Source: JAWSUT01 sp033549345
Lineage (GTDB): Bacteria; Bacillota; Dethiobacteria; Dethiobacterales; Dethiobacteraceae
Reading direction: 5' to 3'
DNA length: 64,000 nucleotides
NCBI GenBank assembly: GCA_033549345.1
Contig: JAWSUT010000012.1
Location: 19,257 to 83,256, forward strand
Shown: piece after piece, positions 26,097 to 35,534 of the stretch
How positions within the stretch are numbered: position 1 is the stretch's first letter
Layout of the letters: every line of letters begins with the position of its first letter
The notes under the pieces: generated by a model
Seen by the model: only the letters and a program-made list of their open reading frames with translations
Told to the model about the DNA's origin: nothing
Databases searched by the model: none
Position numbers and translations under genes: made by a program

Positions 26097-26165
26097 ATGA
26101 AAAACCCTGCAGAACTTTACATAAACACCCAGGAAGAGGACAACAGCAACGTGCAAGGGGGATAA
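26097..26165 (+). CDS. Possible 22-codon leader ORF
   Basis: ATG at 26097 sits behind a good AAGGAAGG site. The frame ends in TAA three bases before the CAP-protein ATG, inside that gene's ribosome site (CAAGGGGG). The peptide (MKNPAELYINTQ and on) is hydrophilic. It could couple translation of the downstream gene or be chance. Confidence 0.35.
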   Translation: MKNPAELYINTQEEDNSNVQGG

Positions 26166-26168
26166 AAA

Positions 26169-26969
<801 letters not shown>

Positions 26970-26974
26970 ACGCG

Positions 26975-27103
26975 TTATAGAAAAACAACTTTGAGTAAGA
27001 GAAAAAGAGAAACTGCCAGGATAAACCAGAAGACAGTTAAAACAAGAGTGTCACGTGTAAACAGTGATTTCTCCGTAGCACGGGAGTTGTTCTCTTTTTT
27101 CAT
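26975..27103 (-). CDS. 42-residue single-pass membrane protein
   Basis: ATG is preceded on the minus strand by AAAGGAG at 10-bp spacing. A charged N-terminus (MKKENNSRATEKSLFTRD) leads into one hydrophobic helix to the C-terminus (TVFWFILAVSLFLLLKVVFL). The orientation should be N-in, C-out. It overlaps no other gene and ends next to the CAP gene stop. No family recognised. Confidence 0.65.
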   Translation of the reverse strand: MKKENNSRATEKSLFTRDTLVLTVFWFILAVSLFLLLKVVFL

Positions 27104-27350
27104 AGCAGATCAGCTCCTTTTATGGGTTATTTACCTGTATTTTGTCGAATTCAGGTTAAACCACAACCGCCACCCCTAAGAGGGCGGCGGTGTTATTCTT
27201 TGATTGTATTATTCTGTAAATCACTGTTTTATCCTTTGGGACTTTTGGCTAAAATGCATGGGAATAGCGACTCATACTGCCAGAGTTTCACATTTTGGGG
27301 TTTTAGCCACTGTGTTGCAGTAGAACTCAGGAAAACTTGGAGGATGTAAT

Positions 27351-29084
27351 ATGCGTAAAAATTCGGGCCGGGTTCTTTTAATCCTTACTACACTGGTTGT
27401 TGTTGTCCTGACTGCGTTTCCCAAAACGGTCGGCCTGCCCTTAGATACAAAACCAACTGAGAATCCGGCTGACATTCTGGCTTTGCTGAGAGAGGCAGCA
27501 GCTGCCGGCAGAGAAGACCCATTGCTGTCGTTGTCATTAAGGGAAGACGCTATCGGGTTTGCGGCGAACCTGGCACTGGCAGATTTACTGTGGGACAGAG
27601 AGGCTGAGGGCATATCTTTTTTGCGCCGGGCACTGGAGCTGCATGAGAGTAAAGACTTACGCTTCCGTCTGGCAGAAGGCCTAAAAGGCAAAGGTGATAC
27701 TGCTGCGGCAGCGATGGAATATCTCACCCTACTCCCGGACAGCCGGGCAATAGATGCCCTGCAGTCAATACACACAGACAGGGAGGTTATCTTGTCAGCT
27801 TTGGCCGAAGGCGGGTACTGGCAAGCTGTCGTAGATTTTTTGAATACGTTTCCTACGGAAGCTTTTACCGACAGGGATGAAATCTATCTGGCACAGGCCA
27901 TGGTGCAACTCGATGATTTTGACCGGGCACGACCGCTATTGAAAGAGCTTGCGGTACAGTTCCCGGAAGACCAGACAGTGATGTGGCACTATGCCAGAAC
28001 ACTGGAAGCCATAGAAAAGACAGAAGAGGCAATCATTTTGTACAACGATTTGGGTTCGCGGGGCGCGCAGCGGCTGGGCCAGTTATATGAGCAGGACGAC
28101 AAGCGTGAACTGGCTGCCGCAGCATATGCAAGAAGCACTGACCCTGCTGTAATCTGGCGGGGTGCTGTGCTTTGGGATGAGCTTGGCGAGCACCAGAGGG
28201 CACTGGCTCTTTACCGGAAGCTGACACATGAACCCGGTCCCTACCGGGACGACGCAATGTATCGCAGCTATCTTCTATTGGTTGAGGCCGGCAGTCCGGA
28301 AGCCCAAGACTATCTTGGTGAGCTATCTGCCCGCCCGTCATGGATGGTAAGGCTGAATATGGAGCCATCGTGGCCTTTACTTACGGCACTAGAGTCTGAT
28401 GAAAGTATGCTGCTTATGAGGCTTGATGCCTACCGGCAGGCGGGAAGGGATGACCTTGTTAACGTGGAATTATCCATCGCTTGGCAGAGTGCTGCACCGC
28501 AGGATAAGATTTCTCTGGGTAATTGGTATTCTGACAGGTCGGACTTTCGTCAGGCGGCGCGTTGGGGGGTGGGGGCCCTTAAGGAGATAACTGCCAGAGA
28601 AGCATATGAATTAGCCTATCCCAGGCCGTTTTTCGAAGAGGTCGGGCAGGCGGCGGCGGAGTTTGATCTGGAGCCGGAACTGATTTGGGCTGTTATGCGT
28701 GAGGAAAGCCGTTTTCAGCCTGCAGTTGTTTCATGGGCGGGTGCGATTGGTCTGATGCAGATTATGCCCGCTACAGGGGAGGAGATTGCGGCTAAACTAG
28801 ATGAACGTTTTAGCGAGGATCTCCTGACGCAACCGTCAGTAAATATCCGCTGGGGCGCCTATTATCTGCGCTCTATGCTAAATCTCTACGGAGATGATTT
28901 AGATAAGGCCCTGGCTGCTTATAATGGAGGCCCGGGCAATGTACGCCGCTGGCATAAGAGCGAACTGGGAAAAACGAGTTCCGGATTTCCTACAGCCATC
29001 ACCTTTTTTGAAACACGAGAATATATCACCAAAGTGACTGACAGCTACCTGACATATCTGTGGCTGTATGGTGACCAAAGATAA
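27351..29084 (+). CDS. Lytic transglycosylase, Slt type with TPR-like superhelix
   Basis: 577 residues. An N-terminal membrane anchor or signal (7-25) is followed by ~390 residues of TPR-like helical hairpins, such as AIILYNDLGSRGAQRLGQLY and HQRALALYRKL. The C-terminal SLT domain (~435-570) has the catalytic Glu in VMREESRF, IGLMQIMPATGEEIA, AYYLRSM and AAYNGGPGNVRRW. The enzyme cleaves peptidoglycan between MurNAc and GlcNAc with anhydro-ring formation. The layout parallels proteobacterial Slt70, unusual in length for Bacillota. ATG follows TTGGAGG. A terminator hairpin follows. Confidence 0.93.
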   Translation: MRKNSGRVLLILTTLVVVVLTAFPKTVGLPLDTKPTENPADILALLREAAAAGREDPLLSLSLREDAIGFAANLALADLLWDREAEGISFLRRALELHESKDLRFRLAEGLKGKGDTAAAAMEYLTLLPDSRAIDALQSIHTDREVILSALAEGGYWQAVVDFLNTFPTEAFTDRDEIYLAQAMVQLDDFDRARPLLKELAVQFPEDQTVMWHYARTLEAIEKTEEAIILYNDLGSRGAQRLGQLYEQDDKRELAAAAYARSTDPAVIWRGAVLWDELGEHQRALALYRKLTHEPGPYRDDAMYRSYLLLVEAGSPEAQDYLGELSARPSWMVRLNMEPSWPLLTALESDESMLLMRLDAYRQAGRDDLVNVELSIAWQSAAPQDKISLGNWYSDRSDFRQAARWGVGALKEITAREAYELAYPRPFFEEVGQAAAEFDLEPELIWAVMREESRFQPAVVSWAGAIGLMQIMPATGEEIAAKLDERFSEDLLTQPSVNIRWGAYYLRSMLNLYGDDLDKALAAYNGGPGNVRRWHKSELGKTSSGFPTAITFFETREYITKVTDSYLTYLWLYGDQR

Positions 29085-29155
29085 ATACGCTAGAGCATGG
29101 AAGTGACCCGCCACGCAATAAAAGAAGAGTCAAGCCCTACAGTCTTTCCATACTG

Positions 29156-29192
29156 AAAAAGTGCCTGCCACGAAACTCGTGACGGCACTTTT
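29156..29192. terminator. Bidirectional terminator hairpin
   Basis: AAAAAGTGCC...GGCACTTTT outer stem with an inner CACGA-AAC-TCGTG stem. It is T-rich on both sides and sits between the convergent transglycosylase and small membrane peptide genes. Confidence 0.85.
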
Positions 29193-29209
29193 GTAGGATA
29201 CTACATATC

Positions 29210-29284
29210 TTAGAGAAGTTTGTAGATCAGAGCAAACACACCTAAGACGGAATATGTGACAATCATTCCCAACCAGAGCGGCAT
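29210..29284 (-). CDS. 24-residue membrane peptide
   Basis: AAGGAGG lies 10 bp before the ATG. The peptide (MPLWLGMIVTYSVLGVFALI and four more residues) is one hydrophobic helix with a terminal Lys-Leu-Leu. The terminator directly behind it supports a real transcript. Peptides of this size accompany some sodium symporters, but none lies adjacent. Function unknown. Confidence 0.5.
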   Translation of the reverse strand: MPLWLGMIVTYSVLGVFALIYKLL

Positions 29285-29421
29285 CAGAAAAGCGCCTCCT
29301 TAATTTGAATAGTAACATTTTAACTCTTGTTCAGGAGGATTTCAACGCTTTGCTGTAATGTTGGAATACTGAAATAGTTAAGTATATTTCGGGATACCAG
29401 CGATGAACTACTCTGAGGCTA

Positions 29422-29901
29422 CTACGGTTCCAACAGAGCAAAGCCGCTTTGTTCATCTGTCAGGCGTTTACTGTCAACTCCGAGAATTTCGCAGAGAATC
29501 ACTTCCCCGACAAGCCAGGTTGTCACTCCCGGGCGCAGGCAGCCGGTGGTGGTTTTACCTGCACGGCCCAGGGCTGCATGCAGATGAAGTACAGCGGCCC
29601 CTTCTTTATCGGGTGCCAGGACACCTGTGCCTACCACTTCATGTGCGCCGTCCACCGGCAGAAAGATAGGAGATGGGGGCATTTCCTGTGAGCGGCGGGG
29701 CCCGGTAACTATTTCACCGTCTGACACGCCCCCGATCATTGTAACAAACCCTACGCTTATGTTGTTTTTCTTTGCAAAATCCTCGATACAGCCCGGGACA
29801 ATATCGCCATCCTCCAGACGGATGACAAAGACGCGTCCTATTTGACCTTCAGTGGCTTTCAACGTATCACTCTCCCGATCAGCGTCTATTTCTACATGCA
29901 T
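29422..29901 (-). CDS. PPC/DUF296 domain protein
   Basis: 159 residues. The PPC (DUF296) fold is marked by FVIRLEDGDIVPGCIEDFAK, VGFVTMIGGVSDGEI, the metal-binding LHLHAALGR and TTGCLRPGVTTWLVGEVIL. Plant relatives bind AT-rich DNA through an added AT-hook; bacterial ones lack it, as here, and their role is unknown. The nearest ribosome-like site is ~18 bp from the ATG, so translation initiation may be weak. Transcribed alone. Confidence 0.88.
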   Translation of the reverse strand: MHVEIDADRESDTLKATEGQIGRVFVIRLEDGDIVPGCIEDFAKKNNISVGFVTMIGGVSDGEIVTGPRRSQEMPPSPIFLPVDGAHEVVGTGVLAPDKEGAAVLHLHAALGRAGKTTTGCLRPGVTTWLVGEVILCEILGVDSKRLTDEQSGFALLEP

Positions 29902-29963
29902 TTTCTGTAGATAGTTAGCTTCTCCTTATTCCGGGGAAATTCCTTTGCATAAAGGAAGAAAGT

Positions 29964-29998
29964 TAAAAAAGAAGACGGCTGCAGTTCTTGTGCAGCCG
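29964..29998 (-). terminator. Terminator of the AtoE-type gene
   Basis: CGGCTGCA/TGCAGCCG with a 7-nt loop. On the minus strand it is followed by TCTTCTTTTTT. Confidence 0.88.
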
Positions 29999-30015
29999 GT
30001 CGCTTTTGGGGTGTG

Positions 30016-31320
30016 TTAGAGAAATACGAGACCCAGGGAGATGATGACCCCGGAGAAGAGCAGAGCCATTATACAATAACCCATAATATCGCGGGCGTTT
30101 AAGCCGGCGATACCCAAAGCAGGGAGCGCCCAGAAGGGCTGCACCATATTGGTCCAGGCATCGCCCCAGGCAATAGCCATGGCTGCCCGTGCCGGGTCCA
30201 CACCGAGCGTGATGCTGGCAGGAATAATAATGGGTCCCTGTACGGCCCATTGTCCCCCGCCGGAGGGTACAAAGAAGTTTACGATACCGGCGGAGATGAA
30301 GGTAAAGAACGGGAATGTGTACGCGGTGGAAACACTAACAAACCATTGGGAAATGATGGCGGCTAAGCCGGATGAAACCATCATGCCCATAATTCCGGCG
30401 TAAAGGGGGAACTGCAGGATAATGCCGCCTGAGCTGCGAACGGCAGCGTATAGAGCATTAATGTAGCGTCTGGGTGTCCAGTGCAGGAGAATGCCTGCAA
30501 AAAGAAAGATGAAATTGACAATGTTTAGGTTCAGCGTACCGCCCTGGCCAAAGTAACCAATCAGATAGACAAGTGCACCCAGAGAGAGCAGAAGGGAGAC
30601 GATGGGACTGTTTTCTACCTTGTCTGCCGGTGTAAGCAAAGCGGGTGTCTCAACTTCCGGTTCTGCCAAAAGCGCCGGGTCAACTTCCACCACTTCTTTG
30701 GGCATCATCAGCCGCGAGAGAATCGGCAGAGTGAAAATCAGCACAATGGCTATTGTGAGGTTAAAAGAAGAGAAGATGGTTCTGCCCACCGTGATGCCGC
30801 CGGTTAATTCGTTGGACCAGTCGCTGGCAGTGGCCAGGGCCAGGGGGATGGACCCGGCCAGGCCTGCGTGCCAGACCAGAAATCCCATATAAGCGCAGGC
30901 AATAATTAAGCGATAGTCAACGCCTTTGACTTTGCGCGCCATCTCTCTGCCAAGCAGGGCGCCGACAACAAGGCCGAAGCCCCAGTTGATCCAACTGGCC
31001 ACAGCCGCTACAAAACAGGTAATCATAATTGCGGCGGCAGGTGTCTTAGCCTGACTTGCGATACCCTCCAGGATTTTTTTTACCGGGGGGCTGTTTGCCA
31101 GAGCGTGGCCTGTTACCAGCACTAATACCATCTGCATTGAAAAAGCCAGCAGATTCCAAAAACCGGTTCCCCAGTGCGCAACCATCTGGGTTGCGGAGCT
31201 CTCTGTCAGAAAAAGTCCGCCAAGAAAAACGATAAATGTTAAAATAGCCGCAAACAGGAAGGGGTCAGGAAGATACTTTTGGACCAGGCTGACAAAAAAA
31301 CGGGTCAACTTCTGAAGCAT
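30016..31320 (-). CDS. atoE: Short-chain fatty acid transporter, AtoE family
   Basis: 434 residues and about 11-12 membrane helices. The AtoE/TIGR00366 character is seen in QKYLPDPFLFAAILTFIVF, the WINWGFGLVVGALLGREMA segment, GFLVWHAGLAGSIPLA, FFVPSGGGQWAVQGPI and MAIAWGDAWTNMVQPFWALP. Members move short-chain fatty acids such as acetoacetate or butyrate across the membrane. This would fit the butyrate kinase genes at 46.5 kb, though no atoDA genes flank it. ATG follows AAGGAGG. Confidence 0.93.
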   Translation of the reverse strand: MLQKLTRFFVSLVQKYLPDPFLFAAILTFIVFLGGLFLTESSATQMVAHWGTGFWNLLAFSMQMVLVLVTGHALANSPPVKKILEGIASQAKTPAAAIMITCFVAAVASWINWGFGLVVGALLGREMARKVKGVDYRLIIACAYMGFLVWHAGLAGSIPLALATASDWSNELTGGITVGRTIFSSFNLTIAIVLIFTLPILSRLMMPKEVVEVDPALLAEPEVETPALLTPADKVENSPIVSLLLSLGALVYLIGYFGQGGTLNLNIVNFIFLFAGILLHWTPRRYINALYAAVRSSGGIILQFPLYAGIMGMMVSSGLAAIISQWFVSVSTAYTFPFFTFISAGIVNFFVPSGGGQWAVQGPIIIPASITLGVDPARAAMAIAWGDAWTNMVQPFWALPALGIAGLNARDIMGYCIMALLFSGVIISLGLVFL

Positions 31321-31540
31321 GGTAAATCTGCCTCCTTAGATAAATTTGGGCCCAACATCAATAAAGAAGCCATATCCCACCCCCCGGAACATTGTACGTC
31401 TAGTACATATTTATACAGATTTTATGTTCACATGACACCTGTTTCACTTAATCTAAGAACCATGTCTTAATTCTGGAATAAACAGCCCGGAAAGTGTAGT
31501 TCCAGCCAAATAGGGTTTGTAGTGATTAAATTGTTTGCAC

Positions 31541-31569
31541 AAAAAAAGCGCGAACATTTAAGTCGCACT
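31541..31569 (-). terminator. Terminator of the DUF421 gene
   Basis: On the minus strand AGTGCGA/TCGCGCT (one G-U pair) leads straight into TTTTTTT. It begins within the stop codon. Confidence 0.82.
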
Positions 31570-32305
31570 ATTTAAAGGGCTCCTGTCCCTGTCTGTTATC
31601 GTTGCCTTCTCCGGCAAAAAATGCTTTTACCACACTTATTGGCGGCTGTTCGGCCAGGTAAAGGCTGCCGTCCGTATCAAGAAGCGCCAACAGCAGCTGA
31701 TTGGGCGTTTTTAACCCGCGTTTAGCGAGCTCCGCATACAGCCAATGTTCATCCAGGCCCAACGAGTACAGGTTTTGCCTGATAATCTGGCCTTCAATGA
31801 TGAGTGGTGTGGGGATTCCCTCGTACGATGTGCTGATTTGCAAATCTGTCGGTGTGACCGGCCGCATCTGGGATTTAGGGATAACAGAAAGCTGGCCGCT
31901 TGGTTCCAGGATAGCAAATTCTACATCGTGAACTCTGCGGTATCCCTGGAAACGCAGTGCAGCCATTAGTTGCTCTACATTCACCTGGTTTTTAATCAGG
32001 TTTTCTTTAACAATGCGCCCGTTACGTATCAAGATATCAGGTTTTCCGCCAATGATCCCCTTAAGGCGATTATTTAAACTTCCTACACTGATGGCCGTGT
32101 GCATTACAGCCAGTCCGGCCAGTGCCACAAGTGCATTAAGCAGCGGCACATCTCTGTTAACAATTAATGCTGCAGATGTAGAGCCAATGAGCATCATGAC
32201 CACAAAGTCATAAGGCTTTTGCTGGAATGTCAGGCCTTTGCCCATCAGACGAAGAAGAATAATGGACCATAAATATACAATAACTGCGCGATTGACAACT
32301 TCCAT
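31568..32305 (-). CDS. DUF421/YetF-family membrane protein
   Basis: 245 residues. Three membrane helices fill the first ~80 residues (AVIVYLWSIILLRLMGKG, DFVVMMLIGSTSAALIV, ALVALAGLAVMHTAISV). The cytoplasmic DUF421 domain follows (GKPDILIRNGRIVKENLIKN, VNVEQLMAALRFQGYRRV, DVEFAILEPSGQLSVIPKS). A second ~70-residue C-terminal part matches the longer YetF/YrbG variants. Family members are spore or envelope proteins in Bacillus with unclear activity. ATG follows AAAGGAG. Confidence 0.92.
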   Translation of the reverse strand: MEVVNRAVIVYLWSIILLRLMGKGLTFQQKPYDFVVMMLIGSTSAALIVNRDVPLLNALVALAGLAVMHTAISVGSLNNRLKGIIGGKPDILIRNGRIVKENLIKNQVNVEQLMAALRFQGYRRVHDVEFAILEPSGQLSVIPKSQMRPVTPTDLQISTSYEGIPTPLIIEGQIIRQNLYSLGLDEHWLYAELAKRGLKTPNQLLLALLDTDGSLYLAEQPPISVVKAFFAGEGNDNRQGQEPFK

Positions 32306-32396
32306 GGGTAAACTCCTTTTTTAAGAAACAAGATACTTGATTTTATAGTCGTCTGCACTATAATAACCCTCGTTGCAGGAAGTAATTCGTTTTATA

Positions 32397-33152
32397 TCAA
32401 TCCAAAAATTCTTCCAGGGGGATATCAAGATAGGGCCCGGGGACTGTCAGCATATCATTAAAGTGCCACCACTCTGTTTTTGGCGTTTTAAATCCGACAC
32501 TTTCCATGACTTCAATCAGGTATGTTACATTTTTTTTTGCCTGCGGGGACATGTCAGTCGATGACGGCCAGGCTTTTGTACTAAAATCATCAAATCCGGT
32601 GGGCATCTCGAGCTCGTGCCCATTTTCATCAACAAGTGTTATATCAACAGCCAAGCCGTTGTTATGTCGGGGGCGGGGGTTTTCCATCGTATCTTTAGCA
32701 GGGTTGAGGACATAGCGGCTGTCAGGAAACGCGTCCCAGAGGTCCTGCTGATACCGGTACGGTCTGTAGGCATCCCACACTTTAATCCGGTAACCGTCCC
32801 GACGAAAAATTTCACCGGCCTGAACCAGTCTTTCCCCGGTTTCTTTGTTTATCACCCCAACAGAGACGGGATAGAGGGGACGTCCGGTAAAGTTATCCGC
32901 TGTGGCATACTTTAAATCAATAAGGATGGTTTCATCGAGATCTGCGATGCGGACAAGTCCGGAAATTTCTTTTGGTTCGGGTTCGGTCAGGGGAAGTTCA
33001 ATTTGCGGTTCTTCTTTCTCAGGTGGAGTTTCAATCTCCTGCGGCACTTCTTTTTGGGGTGAATTTTCGGCATCAGGTAAGGTTTCAGGTTGTCCGCATC
33101 CGACCAAAAAAAGCAACAGAATGAAACAAATAACAGTGACTGATTTTCTCAC
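32397..33152 (-). CDS. D-Ala-D-Ala dipeptidase-like lipoprotein (VanX/DdpX, peptidase M15D)
   Basis: 251 residues from a GTG behind GGAAGGGG. A lipobox (LVGC) is followed by a Pro/Glu-rich linker (~25-65) and the M15D domain. The VanX zinc site is intact: RHNNGLAVDITL (H...D) and EWWHFND (catalytic Glu and third His ligand), with the YRP arginine segment WDAYRPYRYQQDLWDAF. It should hydrolyse D-Ala-D-Ala outside the membrane, recycling cell-wall dipeptide. No vanA/vanH genes are near, so resistance is not implied. Confidence 0.93.
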   Translation of the reverse strand: MRKSVTVICFILLLFLVGCGQPETLPDAENSPQKEVPQEIETPPEKEEPQIELPLTEPEPKEISGLVRIADLDETILIDLKYATADNFTGRPLYPVSVGVINKETGERLVQAGEIFRRDGYRIKVWDAYRPYRYQQDLWDAFPDSRYVLNPAKDTMENPRPRHNNGLAVDITLVDENGHELEMPTGFDDFSTKAWPSSTDMSPQAKKNVTYLIEVMESVGFKTPKTEWWHFNDMLTVPGPYLDIPLEEFLD

Positions 33153-33275
33153 TTGCTCAACCCCTTCCGATATAGAGCTTACTTTGTCTGACGTGTAAAT
33201 ATTCTTTTTGGTTCATTTCAAATACTGCTTTTTGTGTTTCCCACTGCACAAAAAGATACCTGTTTTATTTGTAAA

Positions 33276-33296
33276 GCCCCCGCACAAGGCAGGGGC
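33276..33296 (-). terminator. Weak terminator-like hairpin
   Basis: GCCCC/GGGGC stem with an inner GC pair, 12 bp after the small minus-strand ORF. The T-run on the minus strand is poor. Confidence 0.45.
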
Positions 33297-33307
33297 AGGA
33301 GATGAAC

Positions 33308-33481
33308 CTATGAGTTGTTGCGGATGGTGGGTCTTGTTAGGTCCAGCAGGCCAAGCGCTATGTGAGCCAGACCAAAACCTGATATCCACGCTCCCATCCT
33401 GCCGCCAACCATTCTGCCGATTCCGGTAACCAATGCACCGGTTCCGGCTACTGCCATGCTGGTTGTTGAGCTTTTAGCCAA
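33308..33481 (-). CDS. 57-residue Gly/Ala-rich membrane peptide
   Basis: A TTG start lies 8 bp after ACAGGAGGTG. The peptide starts MAKSSTTSMAVAGTGALVTG and contains two short glycine-rich hydrophobic stretches (AVAGTGALVTGIGRMVGG and AWISGFGLAHIALGLLDL). It may insert in membranes or act as a structural small protein. The strong ribosome site and isolation between terminators support it. No family recognised. Confidence 0.6.
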   Translation of the reverse strand: MAKSSTTSMAVAGTGALVTGIGRMVGGRMGAWISGFGLAHIALGLLDLTRPTIRNNS

Positions 33482-33540
33482 AGAAATTCACCTCCTGTGT
33501 TTATTGTTAAGTTGTACCGCCCACTTTATCCGGACAGATA

Positions 33541-33572
33541 AAAAAAGCTGCGGGCAATTTTTTGCCCGCAGC
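33541..33572 (-). terminator. Terminator of the LysM gene
   Basis: Perfect 11-bp stem GCTGCGGGCAA/TTGCCCGCAGC with a 4-nt loop, then TTTTTT on the minus strand. Confidence 0.92.
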
Positions 33573-33579
33573 GGTTGTC

Positions 33580-34188
33580 TTAAGAGCGTTTGACCAGTAT
33601 TTCCTGTGCCGGTCCACAGAGAGATTCATTGCACCCGATAATAAAGAGTGAGCCTCGGATACGACTGGGAACATCCCAGACAAAACGTACAGAGCGTTGC
33701 GGTGGAGACAGTGTTTCCACACCGGCCAAAAAGGATGGCCGGAGAAACAGTGTCCCGTCCTCAGAGAAGAAAAAAAATGCCTGGCTGACCGGTTCGGAAA
33801 ACGTCACGCGAATAAATGTTCTGGGAGCAAGCATCACGTGTCCGTTCATTACGGGAAGCTCGTTACCCATTGCATCCAAAAGTTCTACGAAGAGGACCTG
33901 AGGGCCTAAAGGTAAAAGGTCTGTAACGGGGAGAATTTCAATATCGGGAATACAGATAAGCTGACGGACAAAAATGGTACCGGATCGGGTTACCACCTGG
34001 GGGTTTGCTTTAATCAGCGTTTGCAGAGGACAGTGAAACAGTTTGGCAATGGAATACAGACTGTCATTTTCCCTGACGGTATAGAGATAGCCGCCACAGG
34101 TTTCCGGAGGCTCCGGAATCACTTCCGTAGTGTGCGGTTTAACTGCTCTGCTTTTACCGGAAATGCCCTTTTTGCGTATGGGTGACAT
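33580..34188 (-). CDS. LysM-domain protein, possibly spore- or wall-associated
   Basis: 202 residues with a basic Pro-rich N-terminus and no signal peptide. One LysM domain (~35-80: LYTVRENDSLYSIAKLF, LIKANPQV, GTIFVRQLICIPD) should bind peptidoglycan-like glycans. The remaining ~115 residues are beta-rich (TFIRVTFSEPVSQAFFFF, SVRFVWDVPSRIRGSLFIIG) and unassigned. The lack of a signal peptide resembles SafA/YhdB-type spore-coat LysM proteins; that reading is inference. ATG follows AAGGAGG. Confidence 0.85.
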   Translation of the reverse strand: MSPIRKKGISGKSRAVKPHTTEVIPEPPETCGGYLYTVRENDSLYSIAKLFHCPLQTLIKANPQVVTRSGTIFVRQLICIPDIEILPVTDLLPLGPQVLFVELLDAMGNELPVMNGHVMLAPRTFIRVTFSEPVSQAFFFFSEDGTLFLRPSFLAGVETLSPPQRSVRFVWDVPSRIRGSLFIIGCNESLCGPAQEILVKRS

Positions 34189-34280
34189 ACAATCACCTCC
34201 TTAAAATGTATATATCAGTATATGGAAAAGTGATAAACTTGTGATATAAATAGCTGATTGAACAGAGCCGGGCGAAATTA

Positions 34281-34309
34281 TCTTGGTTTTCCGCATAACG
34301 TTATATAAT
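34281..34309 (+). promoter_or_regulatory. Candidate promoter of the double-CAP lipoprotein
   Basis: TATAAT at 34304-34309 is consensus; TCTTGG at 34281-34286 is a poor -35 at 17 bp. An ATG at 34308 falls on the -10 box and so would lie upstream of the transcript, which supports the start at 34344. Confidence 0.55.
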
Positions 34310-34343
34310 GAAAGTGAAACCTGGAGAGAAACGGGGAGAGGCA

Positions 34344-35408
34344 ATGAGCAGCAGAGCCAAAATTTTTATAGTTGCATTTACCCTGATTACAGCAGTTTCC
34401 GGCTGCCGCATACCGGAAATCAATTATTTACAGGCACCGGAGACAGAAACGAATTGGCAGGGAGAAGAGATTGAACCGGGAGATGAAGCGGCAGCTACCC
34501 AACCTGTACCGGGTATAAGCAGGTATCAGGATCTTTCAGATGAGAACATTTCGCTCATCAACCGCGAACGGCAAAATCATGGCTTGGCGGAGTTGAAAGT
34601 GAGTGAGGATTTGTCCGCTGTGGCAGAATGGATCGCCCGGTCTCACCTGGAGCGGGGAGACGATACCCCAACTGATGAAATCCGGAGAAAGATGGATTCG
34701 TATCCCGGTTTTGCTGTTGTTTCATTTACGATGAACAGGTCGTCGGCTGCCGGGACGTACAATAAAAATTTTGTTACGTGGTTTGCAGAGAACCGTTCTG
34801 AAGATACGGCCTCTTCACAGGGCCTGCGCAGTAATTTTCTTGATGCAGATGTGACGCACACCGGAGCAGCCTGCCTTGGCGCCACTGTTACCGAAGACGG
34901 ACAGGAAACATACAAGATGGTTTTTGTATGGGTGTTTACTCCGACTCCGCCACCCTCAGGCCTGACGTCGTATCAGGAAATAGCCCAGAATAACATCACT
35001 GTTTTAAATGAAGAGCGGGCAAGCCGTGGGTTGAGGCGTCTGACAATTCATTCCGGCCTGACGGCTCTTGCTCTGGAGAAGGCAAAGGACCTTGTTACCC
35101 ATGACTATTTTAGCCATGATTCTCCCAGGTTGGGTTCGCCGCATGAAATGATCGTTGCACAGTTGGTTCCTCTGCCGCAGATGACCGCGGAAAATCTCTG
35201 GAAGCAGGAGGGAACGTATCACGGGGGCTTTCTGACCGGCGCAGCGGAAAAAGCGCACCAGGGACTGATGAATTCTGAGGGGCATCGTAAAAACTTGCTT
35301 CACACGAATTACACGCATATTGGGGCGGCATGTGTGGGCGGGATTATTGACCGTCCAGACGGTAAATTGCATCAGGTCGTGCTTGTTCAGTTGTTTATTA
35401 AAGAATAA
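34344..35408 (+). CDS. Lipoprotein with two CAP (SCP/YkwD) domains
   Basis: 354 residues from ATG 34344 behind GGGGAGAGG. The hydrophobic signal ends in a lipobox (AVSGC). CAP domain 1 (~60-200: ISLINRERQNHGLAEL, AEWIARSHLERGD, FLDADVTHTGAACLG) has lost the central E/H residues and the SHESP-like segment. CAP domain 2 (~215-350: VLNEERASRGLRRLT, HDYFSHDSP, LMNSEGHRKNLL, YTHIGAACVGG) keeps them. One domain is thus probably structural. The protein is paralogous to the CAP gene at 26169 and both are surface-exposed. Confidence 0.9.
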   Translation: MSSRAKIFIVAFTLITAVSGCRIPEINYLQAPETETNWQGEEIEPGDEAAATQPVPGISRYQDLSDENISLINRERQNHGLAELKVSEDLSAVAEWIARSHLERGDDTPTDEIRRKMDSYPGFAVVSFTMNRSSAAGTYNKNFVTWFAENRSEDTASSQGLRSNFLDADVTHTGAACLGATVTEDGQETYKMVFVWVFTPTPPPSGLTSYQEIAQNNITVLNEERASRGLRRLTIHSGLTALALEKAKDLVTHDYFSHDSPRLGSPHEMIVAQLVPLPQMTAENLWKQEGTYHGGFLTGAAEKAHQGLMNSEGHRKNLLHTNYTHIGAACVGGIIDRPDGKLHQVVLVQLFIKE

Positions 35409-35439
35409 AAAACACGCCGCACTTCAGAGGCGTGTTTTT
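35408..35439. terminator. Bidirectional terminator
   Basis: AAAAACACGCC/GGCGTGTTTTT with a 10-nt loop between convergent genes. Confidence 0.92.
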
Positions 35440-35534
35440 ACACTACCGGGAAATTATGCTTTGCATATGCATAACGATCAGCGGTAAGCAATATTGAAAA
35501 GTGCGCGGTAAAGGGCTTAAAGAGCGCGCCTTTG

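Noticed and set aside
32397..33152. Vancomycin-resistance vanX.
   Set aside because: Lipoprotein form and no vanHA or vanRS nearby; it fits general D-Ala-D-Ala turnover.
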